Shown here in pieces: positions 1-9,126 of a DNA stretch of 53,162 bases. The first letter of the stretch is position 1. Each line of letters starts with the position of its first letter. The notes below the pieces were generated by a model. It was not told the DNA's origin, did not search any database, and saw only the letters and a list, made by a program, of their open reading frames with translations. The position numbers were made by a program, and so were the translations under genes. The stretch lies in the NCBI GenBank assembly GCA_039587535.1, contig JBDHIF010000018.1, positions 1-53,162 of the forward strand. The letters are read 5' to 3'. Origin of the DNA: JAWLHJ01 sp039587535. GTDB lineage: Bacteria; Gemmatimonadota; Gemmatimonadetes; Longimicrobiales; Gaopeijiaceae.

Positions 1-2148
1 CGGGAGATCACCAAGGGTGCCGTGCAGGAGGCGCTCAAGCATCCCGGGCCTCTGGACCTGAAGAAGATCGAGGCGCAGCAGGCTCGGCGGGTGCTCGACC
101 GGCTGGTGGGCTACAAGGTCAGCCCCATGCTCTGGAAGCCGATCCGCCCCGGACTCTCGGCGGGGCGTGTGCAGACGGTGGCCCTCCGACTCATCTGCGA
201 GCGCGAGGACGAGATCCGTGCGTTCGTCCAGGAAGAGTACTGGACCATCACGGCGCACCTGGAGAGCGGTGAGGTCCCGTTCGACGCCCGTCTCCACCAC
301 GTCGACGGCGCTTCCTTCACGCTCGAGAACGAAGAAGCGGCGAATAAAGTGCTGGACGAGGTCGGTGCGGTCCCCTTCCAGGTCTCCGAAGTCAAGCGGA
401 GCGAGCGGCGTAAGAACCCCTCCGCTCCGTTCACGACTTCGACCCTGCAGCAGGAGGCCGCCAAGCGGCTGCGCTTCTCCGCGCGGCGTACGATGTCCAA
501 CGCGCAGCGCCTCTATGAGGGCCAGGAGATCGGCGGCCGCGGGCAGATTGGTCTCATCACATATATGAGAACCGACTCCACCCGGGTGTCTCCGGTGGCC
601 GTAGGTCAGGCTCGTGACTGGCTCAAGGGGAAATTCGGCGCGAGCTACGTGCCCAAGTCACCTAAGCTCTACGGTGGGGGTGGTCCCCAGGCCCAGGATG
701 CTCACGAAGCGATCCGTCCGACGGATGTGAGCATCGAGCCGACGGAGGCGGCCCGGTACCTCGAGCCCGACCAGGCGCGACTCTACGAGCTCATCTGGCT
801 CCGCTTCGTGGCCAGCCAGATGCCGCCGGCGGTCTACGACACCACCACGATCGACTTCGATCTCGAGGCCGCATCCGGCACGCGCTACCTCTTCCGCTCC
901 ACGGGATCCATTCTCAAGTTTGCGGGCTTCACCAAGCTGTATCAGGAGGCCACCGAGGAAGGGGACAAGAGGGCGTTCGAGGATATGGATCCCTTGCCCG
1001 AGCTGGATGAAGGAGACACCAGCGAGCTGAGGGAGCTGGAGCCCAAGCAGCACTTCACACAGCCACCGCCGCGCTTCTCCGAGGCCAGCCTGGTGAAGGA
1101 GATGGAGAAGCTCGGGATTGGTCGCCCGTCGACGTACGCGAGCATCATCTCTGTCATCGTGGATCGCGGGTATGTGGAGCTGGAGAAGCGCCGATTCCAG
1201 CCCACAGACCTGGGCGAGGTGGTGGCGAAGCTCCTGGTGCGGATCTTCCCGAACGTGTTCGACGTCGAGTTCACGAGCCGGATGGAAAGCGCCCTGGATC
1301 GGGTGGAAGAGGGCGAGGTCGAGTGGCGGAACCTGCTCGGAGGCTTCTACCCGGGCTTTGCGGAACGCATCGAGGCCGGTGAGGCCAACTCCGACGAGAT
1401 CATCAAGGAGATTTTGGCTGCCGAGGGCGAGGTCTGCGAGAAGTGCGAACGTCCCATGCTCGTTCGCTGGAACCGGTATGGACGCTTCCTGGGGTGCTCG
1501 GGTTACCCGGAATGCAAGAACACCCGCTCTTTGGACGGCATCAACCCGGAAGGTGAGGAGCTCGGTGTCCATCCCGATGAGGGGCGCGACGTTCGGGTAA
1601 AGGTGGGGCCGTATGGACCCTACGTGGAGATGGACGCGGAGAAGGAGGGGGCGAAGCCCAAGCGGGTGAGTCTCCCCGACGGCATGGACCCGAAGGATGT
1701 CGACCTGGCCTATGCGCTGAAGCTCCTTGAGCTACCACGTATGGTAGGCGAAGACCCCGGAACCGGCGAGGAGATCGTGGCCGGGATCGGCCGCTACGGG
1801 CCCTTCGTCCGACGAGGCAAGATCTTCGCGAGCCTCCCGAGCCACGATGCGCTCTGGGATGTGACCGTCGAGAAGGCCTCAGAGCTGATCGAGGCAAAGA
1901 AGTCCGGACGGAGGGTGCCGCTGAAGGAGCTCGGCAAGCACCCCGAGTCGGGCAAGGAGCTCACAGTGCATTCGGGTAGGTACGGGCCGTACGTCACGGA
2001 CGGAGACGTCAACGCCACCCTTCCCAAGGGGACGGACCCCGAAGAGATCGACCTGGAGACCGCGGCGAGGCTCGTGGACGAAAAGGCCGCCAAGGGCGGC
2101 CGGAAGCGGCCCGCCGGCAAGGGTGGACGGAGCAAGAAGAAGTCGTGA
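1..2148 (+). CDS. topA: DNA topoisomerase I (type IA), 5' end outside window
   Basis: Relaxes negative supercoils by cutting one DNA strand through a 5'-phosphotyrosine link. The frame is already open at base 1 without a credible start, so the N-terminal Toprim part lies outside the window. Seen here: the AGRVQTVAL motif (about 160-186), the catalytic tyrosine in LITYMRTDS (Tyr codon 562-564), IGRPSTYA (about 1117-1140), one C4 zinc finger CEKC...CSGYPEC (about 1435-1521), then three C-terminal repeats marked by YGPYV or YGPFV, and a Lys/Arg-rich tail. One zinc finger followed by glycine-rich repeats is a common non-enterobacterial layout. It leads a long same-strand run; its TGA overlaps the GTG of trmFO by four bases, which suggests translational coupling. 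Confidence 0.97.
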   Translation, partial: REITKGAVQEALKHPGPLDLKKIEAQQARRVLDRLVGYKVSPMLWKPIRPGLSAGRVQTVALRLICEREDEIRAFVQEEYWTITAHLESGEVPFDARLHHVDGASFTLENEEAANKVLDEVGAVPFQVSEVKRSERRKNPSAPFTTSTLQQEAAKRLRFSARRTMSNAQRLYEGQEIGGRGQIGLITYMRTDSTRVSPVAVGQARDWLKGKFGASYVPKSPKLYGGGGPQAQDAHEAIRPTDVSIEPTEAARYLEPDQARLYELIWLRFVASQMPPAVYDTTTIDFDLEAASGTRYLFRSTGSILKFAGFTKLYQEATEEGDKRAFEDMDPLPELDEGDTSELRELEPKQHFTQPPPRFSEASLVKEMEKLGIGRPSTYASIISVIVDRGYVELEKRRFQPTDLGEVVAKLLVRIFPNVFDVEFTSRMESALDRVEEGEVEWRNLLGGFYPGFAERIEAGEANSDEIIKEILAAEGEVCEKCERPMLVRWNRYGRFLGCSGYPECKNTRSLDGINPEGEELGVHPDEGRDVRVKVGPYGPYVEMDAEKEGAKPKRVSLPDGMDPKDVDLAYALKLLELPRMVGEDPGTGEEIVAGIGRYGPFVRRGKIFASLPSHDALWDVTVEKASELIEAKKSGRRVPLKELGKHPESGKELTVHSGRYGPYVTDGDVNATLPKGTDPEEIDLETAARLVDEKAAKGGRKRPAGKGGRSKKKS

Positions 2149-3515
2149 AGGCCCTCGTCACCGTGGTCGGCGGAGGGCTGGCGGGCAGTGAGGCCGCCCT
2201 TCAGCTCGCCGCTCGTGGATATCGGGTGCGTCTCGTGGAGATGCGCCCCGTCCGCGCCACGCCCGCCCACCAGACCGACCGGCTCGGTGAGCTGGTCTGT
2301 ACCAACTCGTTCAAGAGCGAATCGCCGGCCAACGCTCACGGGCAGCTCAAGCGGGAGATGAGGGCGATGGGCTCCCTTCTGCTTCGATCCGCGGACCGGA
2401 CACGAGTGGCGGCGGGGTCGGCCTTGGCCGTTGATCGTCATCTATTCGCCGAGGCCATGACCGACGCCGTGGCACACGAGCCGCGCGTCGAGGTGGTGCG
2501 CGAGGAGTGTACCGAGCTCCCTGAAGGGCCGGCGATCATCGCCACGGGGCCCCTCACCTCCGAGGGGCTCGGGGCGCGCATCGGTGAGGCGCTGGGGGAC
2601 GGAGGATTGGCCTTCTTCGACGCGATCGCGCCCATCGTCCACCGTGACAGCCTGGACGACAGCATCGTGTTCGCGCAGGGCCGCTTCGACGAGGACGCCG
2701 ACTACCTCAACTGCCCCATGACCGAGGAGCAGTACGGGGGCTTTATCGATGCCCTGGTCTCGGGCGAGGCCCACGCAGGCCACGACTGGGACGCCGTGCC
2801 CTACTTCGAGGGGTGTCTGCCGATCGAGGTGATGGCGTCCAGAGGGCCGGAGACTCTGCGGTTCGGCCCGATGAAGCCCATTGGGCTCGAGGACCCGCGC
2901 ACAGGGGCCCGTCCCCACGCGGTGGTTCAGCTTCGTCGGGAGGACCGCGCCGGACAGATGTGGAATCTGGTCGGCTTCCAGACGCGGCTTCGCATCGGTG
3001 AACAGCGCCGCATCTTCACCCAGATTCCCGGGTTGGCAGACGCCGAGTTCCTGAGGTGGGGCTCCATTCACCGGAACAGCTATCTGAACTTCCCAGAACG
3101 CCTCAGCGCCCATGGCTCTCTCCACGACAGGCCCGACTTGATCTTCGCGGGCCAGCTCACCGGTGTGGAGGGTTACACGGAATCGGCAGCGAGCGGGATC
3201 CTGGCCGGGTTGAACTTGGCGCGGATTCTGGACGGCCATGACCCGGTCGTGCCTCCACCCACGACCATGCTGGGTGGGCTGTACCGGTACCTGCGCGATG
3301 CGCGGCCCGGTCACTTCCAGCCGATGAACTCCAACTGGGGGCTGGTGGATCCTCTGAATCGTCGGGTAAAGGACAAGCGACGGAAGAGAGAGCTTCTGGC
3401 GGCCCGGGCGCAGGCAGACTTCCTCGCATGGATGGTGGCGCAGGGGCTCCGGCCTGAGATGACCGACGAGACGGAGCAGCGGGACGTCACAGAGGCGAGC
3501 CGGGCGAGCCGATAG
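2145..3515 (+). CDS. trmFO: Methylenetetrahydrofolate-tRNA-(uracil-5-)-methyltransferase TrmFO
   Basis: FAD enzyme that makes m5U54 in the tRNA T-loop using methylene-THF as carbon donor, instead of the SAM-dependent TrmA. The 456-residue protein begins with a Rossmann dinucleotide motif VVGGGLAGSEAA (residues 7-18), followed by EMRP. Two cysteines known to matter in the family are present: Cys52 in VCTNSFKSE and the catalytic one in EGCLPIEVM (about residue 225). The GTG start at 2145 sits inside the topA stop (GTGA), the coupling used throughout this operon. The topA-trmFO-xerC order is widely conserved in bacteria that have TrmFO. Confidence 0.96.
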   Translation: MKALVTVVGGGLAGSEAALQLAARGYRVRLVEMRPVRATPAHQTDRLGELVCTNSFKSESPANAHGQLKREMRAMGSLLLRSADRTRVAAGSALAVDRHLFAEAMTDAVAHEPRVEVVREECTELPEGPAIIATGPLTSEGLGARIGEALGDGGLAFFDAIAPIVHRDSLDDSIVFAQGRFDEDADYLNCPMTEEQYGGFIDALVSGEAHAGHDWDAVPYFEGCLPIEVMASRGPETLRFGPMKPIGLEDPRTGARPHAVVQLRREDRAGQMWNLVGFQTRLRIGEQRRIFTQIPGLADAEFLRWGSIHRNSYLNFPERLSAHGSLHDRPDLIFAGQLTGVEGYTESAASGILAGLNLARILDGHDPVVPPPTTMLGGLYRYLRDARPGHFQPMNSNWGLVDPLNRRVKDKRRKRELLAARAQADFLAWMVAQGLRPEMTDETEQRDVTEASRASR

Positions 3516-3517
3516 GT

Positions 3518-4441
3518 ATGGCCGGCACGCCTCGTTCCGAGCTTGCCGACTTCCTCCGGCACCTCGAGGACGAGCGCGGTCTCTCTCCGAACACAGTGGA
3601 GGCTTATCGCCGCGACCTCCGACAGTTGGAGTCCTTCCTCAGCGACTATCTTGGCGGCGAGCTGTGGGACTGGTCGGACTCGGAGGTGGATCGCCTGGCT
3701 ATCCGTGGGTTCCTGGGATGGTGCGAACGGCAGGGATTCTCCCGCCGTACCGCGGCCCGGAAGCTCTCCGCCGCCCGAACGTTTTTTCGGTTCCTCCATC
3801 TGGAGGACCGCGTGCCCTCGGACCCCACCCGAGCCGTGCGCACACCGAAGACGGAGAAGCGACTTCCGGGGCATCTCACGAAGGCCGACGCGCGCGCCGT
3901 TCTGGAAGCCGTCGAGGCGGGAGCCGCCGAGAATACGCTCAAGGGAACGCGGGCTTCGGTGGTGTTGGAGCTCCTTTACGGAAGTGGCCTGAGGCTTGCC
4001 GAGCTCCACGGCATGAACGTGGGGGATCTCGAGCGAGGACGGAGACAAGCGCGGGTTCTGGGGAAGGGGCAAAAAGAGCGGATCGTCCCAATAACGGAGG
4101 CGGCCCTGCGTGCCGTGGATCGCTATCTCCCAAGGCGTCTCGAGGTCGTGGAGCCGCGCACGGAGGCTCTCCTGGTGAACGCAAGGGGTGGACGACTCTC
4201 GCGGAGGTCGATTCAGACGGCGGTTCAGGATGCCCTGGAAATGGTGTCCGCGGCCCACGGCCTGTCCGCCCACTCGCTTCGCCACTCCTTCGCCACCCAT
4301 CTCCTGGAGGCGGGCGCGGATCTTCTGGCGGTGAAGGAGCTCCTCGGGCACGTCTCTTTGTCCACCACGCAGATCTACACGCACACCACGCGAGAGCGGC
4401 TCTTCCGCGTGTATCGGGACGCGCACCCACGGTCGGACTGA
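3518..4441 (+). CDS. xerC: Tyrosine recombinase XerC
   Basis: Site-specific recombinase that resolves chromosome dimers at dif, with XerD and FtsK. At 307 residues it has the family's usual length. An N-terminal SAM-like core-binding domain (about 5-95) precedes the catalytic domain with all expected residues: Arg159 (GSGLRLAEL), Lys183 (LGKGQKER), His252 and Arg255 (HSLRH), His278 (LLGHVSL) and nucleophile Tyr287 (QIYTHT). The gene starts two bases after trmFO and is followed by hslV, the order topA-trmFO-xerC-hslVU, so it is the housekeeping enzyme and not an integrase of a mobile element. XerC versus XerD is decided here by neighbourhood. Confidence 0.94.
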   Translation: MAGTPRSELADFLRHLEDERGLSPNTVEAYRRDLRQLESFLSDYLGGELWDWSDSEVDRLAIRGFLGWCERQGFSRRTAARKLSAARTFFRFLHLEDRVPSDPTRAVRTPKTEKRLPGHLTKADARAVLEAVEAGAAENTLKGTRASVVLELLYGSGLRLAELHGMNVGDLERGRRQARVLGKGQKERIVPITEAALRAVDRYLPRRLEVVEPRTEALLVNARGGRLSRRSIQTAVQDALEMVSAAHGLSAHSLRHSFATHLLEAGADLLAVKELLGHVSLSTTQIYTHTTRERLFRVYRDAHPRSD

Positions 4442-4564
4442 TCCACCGGGACCCGGATCCTAAGGCACGTCTGCCATATCGGCAGCGCACCCGTTAGATT
4501 CGAAGCCCCCCATCACGGCCCCGTCAGGTATGGGGCCCCCGCGGCCTCAGGAGCGATCAGCGTA
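4442..4564 (+). promoter_or_regulatory. xerC-hslV spacer with small hairpins and an AT-rich hexamer
   Basis: This is the only sizeable gap in the first operon (123 bases). It holds a 5-bp hairpin (CTGCC 4471-4475 with GGCAG 4481-4485), the AT-rich hexamer TAGATT at 4495-4500 that could be a -10 element, and a 6-bp GC hairpin (GGCCCC 4517-4522 with GGGGCC 4532-4537). No T-run follows either stem, so neither is a standard terminator. AGGAG at 4549-4553 serves hslV. A separate promoter for hslVU is plausible, but no good -35 is visible. Confidence 0.35.
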
Positions 4565-5128
4565 ATGCCGTTGTCCGATGTAAGAGCCACCACCGTTCTC
4601 GCCGTTCGGGTGCAGGGACGCGTCGCCATGGGCGGCGACGGTCAGGTCACGATGGGGGACACCGTCGTGAAGGGGTCGGCGCGCAAGGTTCGACCTCTCA
4701 AGGACGGACGCATACTGGCCGGATTCGCCGGAGCCGTGGCGGACGCGTTCACCCTCTTCGAGAAGCTGGAGGAGAAGCTCGAGCGGTACCCTGGCAACCT
4801 GCAGCGGGCCGTGGTGGAGCTTGCTAAGGATTGGAGGCTCGACCGGTATCTCCGGAGGCTCGACGCGTTGCTGGCCGTTGCCGATCACGACCACCTTTTT
4901 CTCGTGAGCGGCACCGGTGACGTCATCGAGCCGGACGACGACGTGGTGGCCATCGGCTCCGGAGGGTCCTATGCCCTCGCGGCGGCGCGTGCGCTCAAGG
5001 AGAACACGGAATTGGCCGCCGGGGAGGTCGTGCGCAAGGCGCTCGAGATCGCCGGGGAGATCTGCATCTACACGAACAAGGACATCGTCGTGCTGGAGCT
5101 CGGCGAGGAAGGAGACATAGCGGGATGA
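4565..5128 (+). CDS. hslV: ATP-dependent protease subunit HslV
   Basis: Proteasome-like threonine peptidase of the HslVU (ClpQY) complex, a cytosolic chamber fed by HslU. Translation gives 187 residues; mature HslV normally starts with the catalytic threonine, which here is Thr9 in the sequence ATTVLAVR, so a short propeptide of eight residues must be removed. The GDGQVTMGDTVVKG block and GSGGSYALAAARAL near the C-terminus are standard for the family. AGGAG at 4549-4553 supports the ATG at 4565. The stop overlaps hslU by four bases, as expected for two partners made in fixed ratio. Confidence 0.96.
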   Translation: MPLSDVRATTVLAVRVQGRVAMGGDGQVTMGDTVVKGSARKVRPLKDGRILAGFAGAVADAFTLFEKLEEKLERYPGNLQRAVVELAKDWRLDRYLRRLDALLAVADHDHLFLVSGTGDVIEPDDDVVAIGSGGSYALAAARALKENTELAAGEVVRKALEIAGEICIYTNKDIVVLELGEEGDIAG

Positions 5129-6600
5129 GCATAGAGATCGTGGACCGCCAGGGGCCGGCGGCTCCCGCGGCCGAGCAGCCCGCCGAGGAGGAAGGAGCCT
5201 GGCTCGACGAGCTCACCCCCCGGCAGATCGTCGCGGAGCTGGACAAGTACATCGTGGGTCAGGACGACGCGAAGAAGGCGGTAGCCATCGTGCTGAGGAA
5301 CCGGTGGCGCCGGCAACGCGTCGCCGACGAGATGCGCGAGGAGATCTTGCCCAACAACTTGATCCTGATCGGGCCCACTGGGGTGGGGAAGACGGAGATC
5401 GCACGGCGGCTCGCTCGACTGGCCGGCGCGCCGCTCATCAAGGTCGAGGCATCCAAGTTCACGGAAGTCGGGTACGTGGGGCGTGATGTCGAGTCCATGA
5501 TCCGCGATCTCGTGGACATTTCCATCAACCTGGTGCGGGCCGATCGCGAGTACGAGGTGCAGGAGCTGGCCGAATCCCGGGTCACGGAGCGCCTGCTGGA
5601 CCTTTTGCTCCCGGCATCCAACGCGGAGCCGGAGCCGGCCGGAGACGATCACCAGCGGCCCAGGGTGTACGTCGCCGGACCGGAAGGTGTGCAGGCCGAC
5701 TCCGAGGACGTGACCGAGCGTAGGAAGCGTACGCGGGAGAAGCTCCAGAAGCTTCTCGAAGACGGGAAGCTCGAGGACCGACAGGTCGAGATCGAAGTGA
5801 CCCAGTCACCGTCCATCGACGGGATGATGCTCCCCATGGGGGGTGACGGGCTGGACCACAACTTCACCGAGATGCTCCAGGACATGCTTCCGAAGCGGAC
5901 GAAGCGGCGGACGGTGTCCGTGGCCGAGGCTCGGAGAATCCTCCTCCAGGATGAGCTGGACAAGCTGGTGGACATGGACGAGGTGGTGAATGAGGCGCTC
6001 TATCGAGTCGAGGAGATGGGAATCGTCTTCCTCGACGAGATCGACAAGATCGCAGGAGACCGGGGGGGCGCCGGTCCCGACGTGAGCAGGGAGGGCGTTC
6101 AGCGAGACCTGCTGCCAATCGTCGAGGGGTCTACAGTGGCCACGAAGTACGGGCTGGTCCGCACCGACCATATCCTGTTCATCGCTGCGGGCGCGTTTCA
6201 CGTCTCCAAGCCCTCGGATCTGATCCCTGAGCTCCAGGGCCGCTTCCCCATCCGGGTGGAGCTGCAGAGCCTGGGTGAGTCGGACTTCGTGCGGATTCTC
6301 AAGGAGCCGAAGAACGCGTTGCTGGAGCAATACCGCGCGATGATCGAGACCGAAGGGGCCTCCATCGAGTTCACCGAGGACGGAGTCGACGAGATCGCGC
6401 GGATCGCGATGCGCTTGAACGAGCGCATGGAGAATATCGGCGCCCGAAGACTCCAGACTGTGATGACCACTTTGTTGGAGGAGATCCTGTTCGAGCTGCC
6501 GGACAATGCCTCGGACCGGGTCACGGTGGATTCCGACTTCGTGCGGGAGCGCCTGGCGAGAGTGGCCGAGGACGAGGACCTCAGCCGGTACATCCTGTGA
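5125..6600 (+). CDS. hslU: HslU AAA+ unfoldase of the HslVU protease
   Basis: ATPase that recognises, unfolds and threads substrates into HslV. The 491-residue protein has Walker A GPTGVGKT (residues 83-90), Walker B VFLDEIDK, an I-domain insertion between them that is rich in charged residues, and the C-terminal tail DLSRYIL, the element that docks into HslV. Compared with E. coli HslU the N-terminus carries about 25 extra Ala/Glu/Pro-rich residues before TPRQIVAELDKYIVGQ. The start ATG at 5125 lies in the hslV stop (ATGA). The stop overlaps argF in the same way. Confidence 0.97.
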   Translation: MSIEIVDRQGPAAPAAEQPAEEEGAWLDELTPRQIVAELDKYIVGQDDAKKAVAIVLRNRWRRQRVADEMREEILPNNLILIGPTGVGKTEIARRLARLAGAPLIKVEASKFTEVGYVGRDVESMIRDLVDISINLVRADREYEVQELAESRVTERLLDLLLPASNAEPEPAGDDHQRPRVYVAGPEGVQADSEDVTERRKRTREKLQKLLEDGKLEDRQVEIEVTQSPSIDGMMLPMGGDGLDHNFTEMLQDMLPKRTKRRTVSVAEARRILLQDELDKLVDMDEVVNEALYRVEEMGIVFLDEIDKIAGDRGGAGPDVSREGVQRDLLPIVEGSTVATKYGLVRTDHILFIAAGAFHVSKPSDLIPELQGRFPIRVELQSLGESDFVRILKEPKNALLEQYRAMIETEGASIEFTEDGVDEIARIAMRLNERMENIGARRLQTVMTTLLEEILFELPDNASDRVTVDSDFVRERLARVAEDEDLSRYIL

Positions 6601-7517
6601 CCGGCGCGGTCTCGACCCGGCCGCACCGTGACTTCCTTGCCATCACCGACTTCACGCGTCATGAGCTGAGGGCGGTGCTCGATCGGGCGCGCCGGCTAAA
6701 GCGGGGGGACGACCCCGCCATGCTGGCGGGGAAGAGCCTGGCCATGATCTTCCGCAAGAGCTCCACCCGAACCCGTGTCTCCTTCGAGGTGGGCATGACG
6801 CAGCTGGGAGGTCATGCGCTGTTCCTCTCGGAGCGGGACAGCCAGATCGGGCGGGGGGAGGAGGTCAGAGACACCGCGGGGGTGCTTGCCAGAATGGTCG
6901 ACGGCATCGTGATTCGGACATTCGACCACGTCGAGGTCGTGGAGCTGGCCGAGCATGCCGATGTGCCGGTCGTGAATGCGTTGACGGACCTTCTTCACCC
7001 CTGTCAGGTCCTGGCGGACCTTCAGACCGTCGCGGAGGCGTTTGGAGACACCTTCGAAGACCGGACTGTCGCCTGGATCGGTGACGGGAACAACATGGCC
7101 AACTCATGGCTGAATGCAGCGCTGCGGCTGGGCTTCGAGCTCCGGCTCGCGTGCCCCAGGGGATACGATCCCGAACCGGGGATCCTCGAGCGCGCCTCCG
7201 GACAGGCGAACGTGACGTTGACTCGGTCACCCGAGGAGGCCGCCGAGGGCGCCGACGTGGTCACGACAGACGTGTGGGCGTCCATGGGGCAGGAGGAAGA
7301 AGCCGACGCCCGTCAGAGGGCCTTCGACGGCTTCATCGTGGACGATGCCCTCATGGCGTGCGCCCGGGAGGACGCGATCTTCCTCCATTGCCTTCCTGCC
7401 CACCGCGGTGAGGAAGTGGCGGCGAGCGTGATCGACGGACCCCAATCGCGCATCTTCGACGAGGCGGAGAACCGGCTTCACGTGCAGAAGGCCATCTTGT
7501 TGGAGCTCATGGCATGA
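6597..7517 (+). CDS. argF: Ornithine carbamoyltransferase
   Basis: Transfers the carbamoyl group of carbamoyl phosphate to ornithine, giving citrulline in arginine synthesis. The 306 residues contain the carbamoyl-phosphate loop SSTRTR (residues 55-60), LLHPCQ (132-137, the HPxQ motif) and the ornithine-side motif FLHCLPAHRG, together with DVWASMGQ, which separates ornithine from aspartate carbamoyltransferases. The GTG start is inside the hslU stop (GTGA). No other arginine gene is nearby; the gene is embedded in a protease/tRNA-modification operon and followed by gcvT. Confidence 0.94.
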   Translation: MTGAVSTRPHRDFLAITDFTRHELRAVLDRARRLKRGDDPAMLAGKSLAMIFRKSSTRTRVSFEVGMTQLGGHALFLSERDSQIGRGEEVRDTAGVLARMVDGIVIRTFDHVEVVELAEHADVPVVNALTDLLHPCQVLADLQTVAEAFGDTFEDRTVAWIGDGNNMANSWLNAALRLGFELRLACPRGYDPEPGILERASGQANVTLTRSPEEAAEGADVVTTDVWASMGQEEEADARQRAFDGFIVDDALMACAREDAIFLHCLPAHRGEEVAASVIDGPQSRIFDEAENRLHVQKAILLELMA

Positions 7518-8620
7518 CATCGTCCCTGAAGCGTACGCCTCTCCACGACGAGCACGTGCGTCTGGACGCCAAGCTCGTCCCTTTCGCCGGCTTCGAGATG
7601 CCGGTGCAGTATCCCTCGGGGATCACCGCCGAGCACCGGGCCGTCCGTGAGAGAGCCGGGCTGTTCGACGTCTCCCACATGGGCGAGTTCAGGGTTCACG
7701 GTGACGGCGCATTGGACCTCATTCAGCGCGTTACCGTCAACGATGCCTCGCGCATGGAGGTGGGTCAGGCCCAGTACTCGGCGATGTGCTTCGAGGACGG
7801 GGGCGTGGTCGACGACTTGTTGGTGTACCGGTTCGAGCAGCACTACATGCTGGTGGTCAATGCAGCGAACCTCGAGAAGGACCTCGACTGGATCCGGGCT
7901 CACGCTGCGCAGTGGGACGTGGAGGTCGAGGACGAGTCGAGCGCGACCGCCCTGCTGGCTCTCCAGGGGCCCGAAGCAAGAGGGATCCTGCAGTCCCTCA
8001 CGGACGTCGAGCTAGACCGAATCCGGTACTATCGTTTCGTCGAAGGGGACGTCGCAGGTGTCCCCGCGGTTATCAGCGCCACCGGATACACGGGCGAGGA
8101 CGGCTTCGAGTTGTACGTACCTGCGAGCGAGGCCGCCCGGTTGTGGCGACGGATCCTGGAGGAAGGTGGCGAGCGCGTCATCCCGGCAGGCCTGGGCGCC
8201 CGCGACTCGCTGCGTCTGGAAGTCGGGTATCCGCTTTACGGGAACGACCTGGACGCGGAGCACACTGCCCTGGAGTCCGGCCTAGGTTGGATCACCAAGC
8301 TGGACAAGGGCGACTTCGTGGGACGGGAGGCGCTCCGCGCCCAGAAGGAGAAGGGGGTCCGACGGCGCCTGGTGGGTCTCACGATTCACGAGCGGGGCTT
8401 CCCGCGCCCGGGGTATGCGGTGCTGGCGGACGGTCGGGTCGTGGGTGGGCTGACCAGCGGGACCGTGAGCCCCTCACTGGGGCACGGGGTCGCGCTGGCT
8501 TACGTGCCCACCGAGCTCGCGGGGGAAGGATCCGAGCTGCAGGTGGACGCGCGCGGACGTCTTTTGACGGCTGTGGTGACGCGGCCCCCGTTCTTCAAGG
8601 AAGGATCGATCCGGCGGTGA
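7514..8620 (+). CDS. gcvT: Aminomethyltransferase (glycine cleavage T-protein)
   Basis: Transfers the methylene unit from the aminomethyl-lipoyl H-protein to tetrahydrofolate, releasing ammonia. With 368 residues it matches the family. Seen: TPLHDEHVRLDAKLVPFAGFEMP at the N-terminus with the signature FAGFEMP, DVSHMGE (residues 52-58), the catalytic aspartate pair in GGVVDDLLVY (Asp100-Asp101), and GYTGEDGFE typical of the folate-binding fold. The other glycine cleavage genes (gcvH, gcvP) are not in the window. Start and stop both sit in 4-base overlaps with argF and mog, so it is cotranslated with them. Confidence 0.94.
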   Translation: MTSSLKRTPLHDEHVRLDAKLVPFAGFEMPVQYPSGITAEHRAVRERAGLFDVSHMGEFRVHGDGALDLIQRVTVNDASRMEVGQAQYSAMCFEDGGVVDDLLVYRFEQHYMLVVNAANLEKDLDWIRAHAAQWDVEVEDESSATALLALQGPEARGILQSLTDVELDRIRYYRFVEGDVAGVPAVISATGYTGEDGFELYVPASEAARLWRRILEEGGERVIPAGLGARDSLRLEVGYPLYGNDLDAEHTALESGLGWITKLDKGDFVGREALRAQKEKGVRRRLVGLTIHERGFPRPGYAVLADGRVVGGLTSGTVSPSLGHGVALAYVPTELAGEGSELQVDARGRLLTAVVTRPPFFKEGSIRR

Positions 8621-9126
8621 GCGCGAAGGTGGGAGTCCTCACGGTGAGCGATGGCTGTGCCTCGGGCGCCCGCGAGGATGTGAGCGGTGAGCGGATCGTC
8701 ACGTGGTGCCGCGAGATGAGTGCAGAGGTCGTGGCGCGTGACCTGGTCCCCGACGAATCCCACGCCGTGGCGAGGACGCTCATCAGCTGGGTGGAGGAGC
8801 TGGCTCCGGACCTCATCCTCACGACAGGCGGCACCGGGCTCACTCCCCGAGACGTGACTCCCGAGGCCACGCGTGCCGTGCTCGAGCGGGAAGCACCGGG
8901 CATCGCCGAGGCCCTTCGGCTTCGCGGTCTCGAATCCACGCCCTTCGCGGCGCTCTCGAGAGGCGTGGCGGGAACTCGTGGGCGGACACTCATCGTGAAT
9001 CTCCCAGGAAGTCCCTCCGGCGTCGACGACGGACTCGAGGTCCTCGATGGGTTGCTTCCACACATGGTGCGGATGCTCCGGGGGCGCGATACCGCCCACA
9101 CGGCGGAGCAGGACGGAGGAACATGA
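8617..9126 (+). CDS. mog: Molybdopterin adenylyltransferase, MogA/MoaB family
   Basis: The MogA/MoaB fold activates molybdopterin by adenylylation before molybdenum insertion. The 169-residue protein contains the family signatures TTGGTGLTPRDVTPEAT (about residues 68-84) and NLPGSPSGVDDGLEVL near the C-terminus. The GTG start at 8617 lies in the gcvT stop; a much longer open frame runs upstream of it, but that part is antisense-like noise across gcvT. The protein could be MogA or the MoaB paralogue; the sequence alone does not separate them. No other molybdenum cofactor gene is in the window. Confidence 0.85.
   Translation: MSAKVGVLTVSDGCASGAREDVSGERIVTWCREMSAEVVARDLVPDESHAVARTLISWVEELAPDLILTTGGTGLTPRDVTPEATRAVLEREAPGIAEALRLRGLESTPFAALSRGVAGTRGRTLIVNLPGSPSGVDDGLEVLDGLLPHMVRMLRGRDTAHTAEQDGGT

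Noticed and set aside
3518..4441. Tyrosine recombinase as integrase of a mobile element
   Set aside because: Its neighbours topA, trmFO and hslVU are the standard setting of housekeeping XerC, and no attachment repeats, tRNA target or cargo are seen.
4517..4537. Intrinsic terminator before hslV
   Set aside because: The 6-bp stem has no T-run after it and the genes on both sides belong to a conserved operon.
8617..9126. gcvT-mog fusion suggested by a 446-codon frame from 7786
   Set aside because: The upstream part is a shifted frame of gcvT; the mog protein begins at GTG 8617 in the gcvT stop.
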